From assembly GCF_002904335.1 (NCBI RefSeq), contig NZ_PPHF01000061.1:1-64000 (forward strand): DNA of 64,000 bases, in the 5' to 3' direction. Positions 36,525 to 45,105 of this stretch are shown here, piece by piece. Both the position numbers and the translations under genes were made by a program. The first letter of the stretch is position 1. Every line of letters begins with the position of its first letter. This stretch comes from Amycolatopsis sp. CA-126428 (lineage in GTDB: Bacteria > Actinomycetota > Actinomycetes > Mycobacteriales > Pseudonocardiaceae). Under the pieces are notes generated by a model. The model saw nothing but the letters and a program-made list of their open reading frames with translations, did no database searches and had not been told where the DNA came from.

Positions 36525-37175
36525 CTAGCCGGCCGCGCCCGCCGCTTGGAAGAAACGGACACAGGACGAACCGACCGCGCGCCGGAACTCCGCGATCATG
36601 TGCGGCTGGTCGTAGAACCCGCTGCGGACGGCGATCTCCGCCCAGTCCGGCACCGAAGAGGATCGTGCCAACGCCACCGCCCGGTGCACCCGCAGCACCC
36701 GCGCGTACGCCTTGGGGCTCAACCCGGCCACCACCAGGAACCGCCGCCGCAACTGCCGCTCGGACAGCCCAACCGCGGCCGCGTGCCGGGACACCGGCGC
36801 CCCCGGGGCCGCACGCATGGCCTGGAGGACCTGACCCACCGCCCGATCGGCCGGCCGGGACGGTGCCCGCAAGGCGCGCAACGCCTCGCCCAGCCCCGAA
36901 CCGGGGAACGGCATCCCCGCCAACGGCACCTCGTCCGCGGCGATCCCCAGCACCGAGGCACACGTCCCCGGCCGCAGCCGCACTCCGGTCAACGGCTCGG
37001 TCAGACTCCCGGTCCGGGCCTCGGTCTCCGGTCCGGTCAGCCACAACGAACCGTCCGCGAAAACCAGCAGGTCCACGAACGGTTGCGGCAACGCGGGCGG
37101 CAGCTCCCCACTGCGCCGCCACACCCGCCCGACGCGGTCCGCCAGGTCGGCGGGCGGGGCGAAGTCAGTGGTCAC
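36525..37175 (-). CDS. AraC-family regulator
   Basis: 216 residues. The N-terminal domain (PQPFVDLLVFADGSLWLTGP) resembles the DUF6597-type sensor, and the C-terminal double HTH reads AAAVGLSERQLRRRFLVVAGLSPKAYARVLR with FYDQPHMIAEFRR. It probably controls the P450 gene 6 bp downstream, by position. Confidence 0.82.
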   Translation of the reverse strand: MTTDFAPPADLADRVGRVWRRSGELPPALPQPFVDLLVFADGSLWLTGPETEARTGSLTEPLTGVRLRPGTCASVLGIAADEVPLAGMPFPGSGLGEALRALRAPSRPADRAVGQVLQAMRAAPGAPVSRHAAAVGLSERQLRRRFLVVAGLSPKAYARVLRVHRAVALARSSSVPDWAEIAVRSGFYDQPHMIAEFRRAVGSSCVRFFQAAGAAG

Positions 37176-37269
37176 AACCCTGAGTGAACTCCTTGGGCGG
37201 GCGGTTCCGCCAGTTTGCAGCCCGGCGGCGCGCGTTTCCCGGGCCGGCCGGAACTTCGCCTGCGCCTCC

Positions 37270-39441
37270 TCAGTGCTCGGCGATCACGTGGATCAGCTGC
37301 AGCTGTTCCGGCCGCAACGCGGGCGCCTGAAACCCGGCCGTGGCCAGTGCCGCGCCGGACAACGTCAGCGGCCGGTCCACCCAATCCGGAAACGCAGGCA
37401 GCCCGTGCCGCCGCACCCGCTCCACGGCGGACAGGAACCGCACGGTGTAACGGGTCCCGGCATCCAGACCGGGCAGCCGGATGTTTCCGGGCGGGGCCCA
37501 GGCGCCGGTCTGCAGGGCGACAAAGGCGAAGAGCGCTTCGGTGCGGTCCTGCGCGACGACGCCGTGGAGCCAGTGCGCCGGATCGGGGTGGTCGCCGCGG
37601 ACGACCGTGCCACTGTGCAGCAGGGGCCGGAACCGCTTGTGCAGGGCGATCCAGGCCGTGAGCTCGGCTAGTTCGGTTCCGCTCGCCGACGTCAGGTCCC
37701 ACTCCATGCCGAAGTGCCCGAAGAACGCGGTGCCGGCGCGGAAGTCGAGGGTGTGCGTGCGGCCGGTGGTGTGCGCCGTCGGCGCGCCGACGTGCGAGCC
37801 CAGCATCTCCGGGGGCAGCAGCAGACCGGTCCAGCGCTGGATGTGCTGCCGCTCGAGCGCGTCCAGGCAGTCGCTGGCCCAGATCCGTTCGGTCCGGGCG
37901 AGGATCGCGAGGTCGGCGCGGCCGCCGCCCGACGAACAGGACTCGATCTCCAGGCCCGGGTGCTGGGCGCGGAGCTCGTCCAGCAGCCGGTAGAGGGCGC
38001 GGGTCTGGTCGTGCACGCCGGCCGTGCCGCTGGCGGTGTGCCCGGCGTCGACGAGATCGCGGTTGTGGTCCCACTTGAGGTAGTCGACGCCGTACTCGGT
38101 GACCAGCGCGTCGAGGCGTTCCAGCACGTAGGCGTAGGAGTCCGGCCGGGAGATGTCGAGCACCTGCTGGTGCCGGGCCTCGGGTGGGAGCCGCGCGTCC
38201 GGCCGGAGGATCCACTCCGGGTGCGCCCGGGCGAGATCGGAGTCCGGGTTGACCATCTCGGGTTCGACCCAGAGCCCGAACTGCATGCCGAGCGAGCGGA
38301 CGTGGTCGGCGATCGGGCGCAGGCCGTCCGGCCACACCCGCTCGTCGACGAACCAGTCCCCCAGTCCCGCGTCGTCCGCCCGGCGGCCGCGGAACCAGCC
38401 GTCGTCGAGCGTGAACCGCTCCGCGCCGACCCGCGCGGCGAGCACGGCGAGTTCACGCAGTTTCGCGGGATCGTGGTCGAAGTAGACCGCTTCCCAGGTG
38501 TTCAGGGCGATCGGCCGCGGCGACGCGGGGTGCTCGGGCCGGCTGCGCAGGTCGGCGTGGAACCGCCCGGACAACTCGTCCATCCCGTCGCCGTGGGAGC
38601 CCATCAACGTGGGACAGGCGTAGGACTCGCCCGGCGCGAGGATCATCTCTCCGGGCAACAGGATCTCACCGCCGCCGAGGATCGCGACGCCCGCGGCGTC
38701 GCGCTCGGCGTAGGTGGTGTGGTTGCCGCTCCAGGCGGTGTGCACGCCCCAGACCTCCCCACGGCGGAAGCCGAAGCCGGGCTCGCCGGCGAGCACCAGC
38801 AGGGTCGCGTCGAGGCCGGTCCGGCCGCGGCGACCGCTGCGGACGTGGGAACCCACCGTGAACGGGTGCCGCTGCGGGGCGCGCTCACGCAGGTGGCGCC
38901 CCGTGAAGTCCAGCAGCTCCAAGGCGTTCGCCGGCACCGGCAGGGTGAGGGTCAGCGAGTCGAGGACGTAGTCGTCGCCGCCGATGTTCGTCACCGTCGC
39001 GCCCAGGCGCACCACGCCCGACGGTGAGAGCGCCACCCGCAGCTCGAGCGCCAGCCCGGCGGCGGCGTCCTGCGCGGCGGTGATCAGGGTGCCGTCCGCC
39101 GCCAGGTCCACCGCGGTCTTCGTGAACAGCGGACTGAACGCCCGACCGGCCCGGCTGCCGGCGATGCCGGGGGTGCCCGCCCAGCCGGTGGCGGCTTCGG
39201 CCAGTACGCCGACGGGGAGCGGGTGGTCGATGCTGTTCGAGACGACCGGGGGCCGGGCCGCGCGGACCAGGTCCGCCAGTTCGGCTTCGGTGGGCCGCCC
39301 GAGATCGGCGCCCCAGTACACGACGCGGGGCAGGCGGTCGCCGGTCGTGTCGAGCACGAGGCTGGTGCCGGCGGCGGCGAAGTGGACCACGCCGGGGCTC
39401 GTCGGCTTGTCGTCGGCCGCGGTGAACGTCGTCGTCAGCAC
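37270..39441 (-). CDS. GH36 alpha-galactosidase
   Basis: 723 residues, intracellular (no signal peptide). A beta-sandwich N-terminus is followed by the GH36 barrel: nucleophile Asp458 in YLKWDHN, acid/base Asp524 in IWASDCLDALERQ, the WVEPEM strand and the SCSSGGGRAD loop. It removes alpha-1,6-galactose from melibiose, raffinose or galactomanno-oligosaccharides, which fits the mannan island to the right. Start GTG 39441 is 6-11 nt after a promoter and thus perhaps leaderless. Divergent from a ROK regulator. Confidence 0.9.
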   Translation of the reverse strand: MLTTTFTAADDKPTSPGVVHFAAAGTSLVLDTTGDRLPRVVYWGADLGRPTEAELADLVRAARPPVVSNSIDHPLPVGVLAEAATGWAGTPGIAGSRAGRAFSPLFTKTAVDLAADGTLITAAQDAAAGLALELRVALSPSGVVRLGATVTNIGGDDYVLDSLTLTLPVPANALELLDFTGRHLRERAPQRHPFTVGSHVRSGRRGRTGLDATLLVLAGEPGFGFRRGEVWGVHTAWSGNHTTYAERDAAGVAILGGGEILLPGEMILAPGESYACPTLMGSHGDGMDELSGRFHADLRSRPEHPASPRPIALNTWEAVYFDHDPAKLRELAVLAARVGAERFTLDDGWFRGRRADDAGLGDWFVDERVWPDGLRPIADHVRSLGMQFGLWVEPEMVNPDSDLARAHPEWILRPDARLPPEARHQQVLDISRPDSYAYVLERLDALVTEYGVDYLKWDHNRDLVDAGHTASGTAGVHDQTRALYRLLDELRAQHPGLEIESCSSGGGRADLAILARTERIWASDCLDALERQHIQRWTGLLLPPEMLGSHVGAPTAHTTGRTHTLDFRAGTAFFGHFGMEWDLTSASGTELAELTAWIALHKRFRPLLHSGTVVRGDHPDPAHWLHGVVAQDRTEALFAFVALQTGAWAPPGNIRLPGLDAGTRYTVRFLSAVERVRRHGLPAFPDWVDRPLTLSGAALATAGFQAPALRPEQLQLIHVIAEH

Positions 39442-39446
39442 CCAGT

Positions 39447-39476
39447 TAGTTTCACCACAACACTAACGGGTGTCAA
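39447..39476 (-). promoter_or_regulatory. Promoter of the alpha-galactosidase gene, probably leaderless
   Basis: Minus strand TTGACA (39476-39471), 18-nt spacer, AAACTA (39452-39447). The expected start falls on or next to the GTG at 39441. GTTAG/CTAAC inverted half-sites (39445-39449 and 39463-39467) overlap it and could bind the divergent ROK regulator. Confidence 0.55.
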
Positions 39477-39559
39477 GGAGCCACAATCGAGGGCGTTCTG
39501 AGCCCTACTTTGTTTCAGAAGTGACGTAACGGGACGCTCTCCCGCGATACCCTCGCCCG

Positions 39560-40723
39560 GTGAGTTCCGGAACCCGCGAAGGCCGAGTACGGGCCGCAGC
39601 ACCCTGGCCACAGCTCCCCGAAGCCGCCCGTCAGGTCCTCCTCGAGGTGCTCGTCCACGGCCCCACCTCGCGCGCCGAGATCGCCGCACGCCGGCAGCTG
39701 TCGCGGCCGACGCTGAGCCGGATCGCCCGGCAGCTCGTCGACGACGGACTGCTGGCCGAGGGCGGGACCGAGTTGCGGTCGACGACCGGACGGCCTTCGG
39801 AGCTGCTGCACGTCCACGGCGCCGCTCGGCACTTCTTCGGCGTGAAGCTCACCGGTGACCACCTCTACGCCGTGGTCACCGACCTCACCGCCGAGGTGGT
39901 GGCGTCGCTCGACACTCCCCTGCGCTCGGCCGCCGTCGCCGAGGTCGTCGGCCAGATCGCCGAAGCCGCCTCGACGCTGCGCGCCGCGTTCCCGGACCTG
40001 ACCGCCGCGGGCGTGACGCTGGCCGGGACCGTGCGGTCGGGAGTCGTGCACGGGTCCGCGTACCTGCACTGGTCCGGTGTCCCGCTCGCCGGGCTCGTCG
40101 CCGAGGCGACCGGCCTGCCCACCGCCGTGGACAACGACGTCCAGGCCCTGACCGCCGCCGAACACTGGTTCGGCGCCGGCGCCGGGCTGCGATCCCTGGT
40201 CCTCATCACGATCGGCGTCGGCATCGGCTGCGGGCTGGTGCTCAACGGCGAACTCGTCGAAGGCGCACACGGAACCGTGGGCCGGGCGGCGCACCTCGTC
40301 GTCGACCAGTCCGGACCGGTGTGCGACCTCGGCCACCGCGGCTGCGCGGCCAGCTACCTGCTGAACGAGTCGATCGTGCGGGCACTCGGCGCCACGGACT
40401 ACGCCGACGCCGTCGCCCGGGCCCAGGCCGGCGACCCCGCGGCGCGGCGGGTGTTCGGCGATGCCGGCTTCGCCCTCGGCATCATCATCGGCACGGTCGC
40501 CAACCTCGTGGACCCGCGGAAGGTCCTGCTGACCGGCGACGGCCTGCCGCTGTACGAGCTCGCCGCGGACCGGGTGCGGGACGGCATCGCGAAGTCCTAC
40601 GAACCGGATCCCGCCCAGCTCGACCTCGGCGTGCGGGCCTTCGACTTCGGCGAATGGGCGCGGTCCGGGGCCGCGCTGGCCATCCGGGCCGCGCTGACCG
40701 GCCGGACCGTCAGTCTCCGCTGA
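39560..40723 (+). CDS. ROK-family transcriptional regulator
   Basis: 387 residues. A MarR-like N-terminal HTH (SRAEIAARRQLSRPTLSRIARQLVDDG) precedes the ROK sugar-kinase fold (IGVGIGCGLVLNGELVEGAHG and GHRGCAASYL, part of the zinc-site region). The ATP loop is of regulator type, so it is a repressor rather than a kinase. Divergent from the alpha-galactosidase gene, which it most likely controls in response to a galactoside or its product. Confidence 0.83.
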   Translation: MSSGTREGRVRAAAPWPQLPEAARQVLLEVLVHGPTSRAEIAARRQLSRPTLSRIARQLVDDGLLAEGGTELRSTTGRPSELLHVHGAARHFFGVKLTGDHLYAVVTDLTAEVVASLDTPLRSAAVAEVVGQIAEAASTLRAAFPDLTAAGVTLAGTVRSGVVHGSAYLHWSGVPLAGLVAEATGLPTAVDNDVQALTAAEHWFGAGAGLRSLVLITIGVGIGCGLVLNGELVEGAHGTVGRAAHLVVDQSGPVCDLGHRGCAASYLLNESIVRALGATDYADAVARAQAGDPAARRVFGDAGFALGIIIGTVANLVDPRKVLLTGDGLPLYELAADRVRDGIAKSYEPDPAQLDLGVRAFDFGEWARSGAALAIRAALTGRTVSLR

Positions 40724-40763
40724 GGGTTTACGACGGAGTTCCGCGGCTAACGTCTTTCTCGCC

Positions 40764-40777
40764 TGAGAGCGCTCCCA
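40764..40777. promoter_or_regulatory. CebR-like operator before a broken esterase gene
   Basis: TGAGAGCGCTCCCA differs at one position from the Streptomyces CebR (cellulose/cellobiose repressor) palindrome TGGGAGCGCTCCCA. It sits 46 bp before the relic start codon of the pseudogene at 40823. Confidence 0.65.
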
Positions 40778-40822
40778 CGTCGACCGTCCACAGTGGCCGG
40801 TCGATCGCCCTCGGGAGGTATC

Positions 40823-41436
40823 GTGCAGAGATCGGCACCACGACGATCCTCGACGCCTACACCCGCCTGCTCGGCCGGATGCGGGCGAGCAACCCCGCCA
40901 TGAAGGGGATCGTGGCGAAGATCCTCCCGATGAACCCGGCGAACTGTTCCGCGTGCGGCCGGCGCGTGGTCGACCTCGACAACGCCATCCCCGGCTGGGC
41001 CCAGGCCCATTCGACGGCCGCGTCCCCCATCACCGTCGTCGACCAGTGGACCGGGTTCAACGCCGCCGCCGACACCGTCGACGGCGTCCACCCGAACAGC
41101 ACGACCGGGATCCAGAAGATGGAAAGCCGGTGGTACCCGGCGCTGACCGCGGCCCTCGGCGGCGGCAGCGCGCCGGCCGGCGCCACCCTGGTGGGCGTCC
41201 AGTCCGGACGGTGCCTCGACGTCGTCGGAGCCGGCACGGCCAACGGGACCAAGGTCCAGCTCTGGGACCGCAACGGCCAGGCCAACCAGCAGTGGACGCT
41301 CAACGCCGACGGCTCGATCACCGGACGGCAGTCGGGCCAGTGCCTAGACGCGAGTGGGCAGCAGACGGCCAACGGAACCGCGGTGGCGCTCTGGACCTGC
41401 AACGGGCAGGCGAACCAGCGCTGGTCCCGGCGCTGA
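40823..41436 (+). pseudogene. GDSL/SGNH esterase with ricin-B lectin, N-terminal half deleted
   Basis: Operator, ribosome site (GGAGG 40814-40818) and a GTG (40823) of the original gene survive, followed within a few codons by IGTTTILDAYTRLLGRM in a different frame. That is the back half of a GDSL-type esterase, with GVHPNSTTG carrying the catalytic Asp-x-x-His region. The first half with the GDS nucleophile is gone. A ricin-type beta-trefoil follows intact (GVQSGRCLDVVG, GQANQQW repeats). The secreted enzyme would have removed acetyl or other esters from polysaccharide. Deletion and frame loss make it non-functional. Confidence 0.8.
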
Positions 41437-41484
41437 GAAGACCGCACGCGGACCGGGCCCGGCCCGGCCCGTGCGTCCCGGAGC

Positions 41485-42501
41485 TCACCGGCGGACCACC
41501 GGCCCGGTACTCCCCCGGATCGCGAACCCCGGAACCGAAGTGGCGGTGTCGGCCGCGTTCCCGCCGTCGATCACCTGCCGCAGCACCGACACCGCCAGCG
41601 CGCCGCACTCGGCGATCGGCCGCCGGACCGCGGTCAGCGCCGGGCGGGCGAGCCGGCAGAGCACCGAGTCGTCCCACGCCACGATGGACAGGTCCGCCGG
41701 AACCCGGAGACCCAGCCCCTGCGCGGCGACCAGACCACCCACCGCCATGACGTCGTTGTCGAACACCAACGCGGTCGGGGAGCGCTTCGACTTCAGGACC
41801 CGGCGGGTCGTGCCCGCGGCGCCTTCGTCGCTGTAGTCGGTGTGAACCGTGCGCGCGTCCGCCAGGCCGAGCCGGCCCGCCGCGGCCACGAACGCGTCCG
41901 TCCGGGTTCGCGTGTGCAGGAACGTCTCCGGACCGGCGACGCGGACCACGGACCGGTGCCCGAGGCCGGCCAGGTGGGCGAGCACCGCCGCCATCGCCTG
42001 CCGGTCGTCCAGCCACACCGACGGCACGTCCGACCGGCCCAGCGGACCACCCAGCGCGACGGCGGGCAGGCCGATCGCGGCGAGCTCGTCCGGCCGGGTG
42101 TCGCCGATCCGGAGGTCGAGCAGGAGGACGCCACCCACGGTCCGCTCCCGGTGCCAGCGCCGGTAGATCTTGAGTTCGGCGGAGCGGCTCGGCGCGGCCT
42201 GCAGCACCAGCGACGTCGCTCCCGTGGCCGGCTGCCGCTGGATCCCGGACAGGAGCGCGCCGAAGAACGGCTCGGCGGTGAGCGCGACCGCCGGCCGGTG
42301 GACCACCATCCCCAGCGCCCCGGACCGGCGGACGTGGCGGTGCGTTCCGCCACCCGGCGTCCAGCCGAGCTGCCGGGCGATCTCGACGACCCGGTTGCGC
42401 GTCGCCTCGGAGACGCCGCGGCGGCCGTTGAGCGCGTAGGAAACGGCGCCCTGCGACACCCCGGCGCGCGCCGCGATTTCCCTGACGGTCGGACGCTTCA
42501 T
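41485..42501 (-). CDS. LacI-family repressor
   Basis: 338 residues. HTH at the N-terminus (TVREIAARAGVSQGAVSYALNGRRGVS) and hinge IARQLGW, then a periplasmic-binding-like sensor domain ending near FAIRGSTGPVV. Start ATG 42501 follows GGAGGTGTG. It lies downstream of the GH26 mannanase gene on the same strand, separated by a terminator. A good candidate reader of the CebR-like sites, by position and family only. Confidence 0.87.
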   Translation of the reverse strand: MKRPTVREIAARAGVSQGAVSYALNGRRGVSEATRNRVVEIARQLGWTPGGGTHRHVRRSGALGMVVHRPAVALTAEPFFGALLSGIQRQPATGATSLVLQAAPSRSAELKIYRRWHRERTVGGVLLLDLRIGDTRPDELAAIGLPAVALGGPLGRSDVPSVWLDDRQAMAAVLAHLAGLGHRSVVRVAGPETFLHTRTRTDAFVAAAGRLGLADARTVHTDYSDEGAAGTTRRVLKSKRSPTALVFDNDVMAVGGLVAAQGLGLRVPADLSIVAWDDSVLCRLARPALTAVRRPIAECGALAVSVLRQVIDGGNAADTATSVPGFAIRGSTGPVVRR

Positions 42502-42569
42502 CACACCTCCGGAAAACGCTGAAGCCGTGGCTCACCCCCGCAGCCGCAAATCCTGGCGAATTCGGCGAG

Positions 42570-42602
42570 TTCCGCCCCGGACGGAATCCGTCCGGGGCGG
42601 AA
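42570..42602 (-). terminator. Terminator hairpin of the mannanase gene
   Basis: Near-perfect inverted repeat TTCCGCCCCGGACG / CGTCCGGGGCGGAA around a 3-5-nt loop, 7 bp past the GH26 stop codon. Confidence 0.72.
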
Positions 42603-42608
42603 GCCGGT

Positions 42609-44057
<1,449 letters not shown>

Positions 44058-44088
44058 TCAATCGGGCACGGCATGAGAAATGCCAGTC

Positions 44089-44102
44089 TGAGAGCGCTTC
44101 CA
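44089..44102. promoter_or_regulatory. CebR-like operator of the mannanase gene
   Basis: TGAGAGCGCTTCCA, two mismatches from the CebR consensus and identical (as reverse complement) to the site at 59927-59940. It lies 68 bp upstream of the GH26 start. Confidence 0.68.
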
Positions 44103-44190
44103 GTCTGGATTCTAACAACCTCACCAGCACCGGGATACCCCGCGAGAATAAGTTCGAGCAGGAAATTTAAGACGTCGTCTCGCCGAAACG

Positions 44191-44236
44191 TCGTGAGTGG
44201 TAATTCGGGTTAGAACCCTCATTACCACTCACGACA
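44191..44236. terminator. Composite hairpin, probable terminator of the beta-mannosidase operon
   Basis: A perfect outer 15-bp stem (44191-44205 with 44222-44236, arm GTCGTGAGTGGTAAT), a TC/TC internal mismatch, then an inner 5-bp stem GGGTT/AACCC with a 2-nt loop. It begins 20 bp past the stop of the LacI-like gene. Unusually A/T-rich for this genome. Confidence 0.68.
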
Positions 44237-44256
44237 CGCGAGGCGAGCGAAAAGGC

Positions 44257-45105
44257 TCAGGCGGGTGGGACGGTGCTGGCGCGCAGCACGCACTTCGCGC
44301 CCGGCGACCAGCGTTCGGTCACCGGGGCACCGTCGACCAGTTCCAGCACCGATTCCGCCACCGAGACGCCGTACTGGTGCACGTCGACGCTCATCGTCGT
44401 CAGCGAAGGGGTGGCCAGGCGGCACAGCGTCGAGTCGTCCCAGGCGATGATGCTGAGCCGCTCCGGCACCTCGATGCCCAGTTCCTTGGCGGCAGCGAGC
44501 CCCGCCAGCGCCATCACGTCGTTGTCGTAGAGGATGGCTGTCGGCGGCTCGGCACCGGACAGCAGCTCGGTGGTGCGTTTCGCCCCGGACTCCTCCGAGT
44601 AGTCGCCTTCCGCGATGAGCGGCTCGATGCCGGCCTCCCGGCAGCCGGCGAGCAGCGCCTCGGTGCGGGCCCGGGTGTGCAGCAGCGGCGCGGGCCCGGT
44701 CACCCGCGCGATGCGCCGGTGGCCGAGGTCGAGGAGGACGCCCAAGGCCTCCCGGACCGGCCCGGCGTTGTCGGTGCGCACGGTCGGGAAGCCGTGGTCG
44801 TCCTCGGGCTCGCCGACGAGGACCGCCGGCATGTCCAGCGACCGCAGCAGGGCCGGCCGGGGGTCGTCGTGGACCAGGTTGACCACGACGGTCGCCTCGA
44901 CCATCCGCTGCGCGGCCCACCGCCGGTACGCCGCGAGTTCGCCGTCCTGCGTGCTGACGACGTGCAGCAGCAGCGAGAGGTCCCAGTCGGCGAGGTGCTG
45001 CTCGATCCCCGCGATGAACTCCATGAAGAACGGCTCGGTGCCGAGCAGCCGGGGTGGGCGGGCCAGCACCAGGCCGATCGCGCCGGAGGGGCGGGGGGTA
45101 CTCAC
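44257..45105 (-). CDS. LacI-type sensor domain without HTH
   Basis: 282 residues, only the ligand-binding domain of a LacI regulator: GAIGLVLARPPRLLGTEPFF at the start, ILYDNDVMALAGLAAAKELG and SIIAWDDSTLCRLATPSLT as in full-length members. The repressor at 41485 has about 55 residues of HTH and hinge before the same point. Here the chain begins one base after the beta-mannosidase stop (TGA directly followed by GTG), so no HTH can be encoded upstream. No signal peptide, hence not a transport binding protein. It may sense a sugar and act on another regulator, or be a relic kept by its operon. Confidence 0.8.
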   Translation of the reverse strand: MSTPRPSGAIGLVLARPPRLLGTEPFFMEFIAGIEQHLADWDLSLLLHVVSTQDGELAAYRRWAAQRMVEATVVVNLVHDDPRPALLRSLDMPAVLVGEPEDDHGFPTVRTDNAGPVREALGVLLDLGHRRIARVTGPAPLLHTRARTEALLAGCREAGIEPLIAEGDYSEESGAKRTTELLSGAEPPTAILYDNDVMALAGLAAAKELGIEVPERLSIIAWDDSTLCRLATPSLTTMSVDVHQYGVSVAESVLELVDGAPVTERWSPGAKCVLRASTVPPA

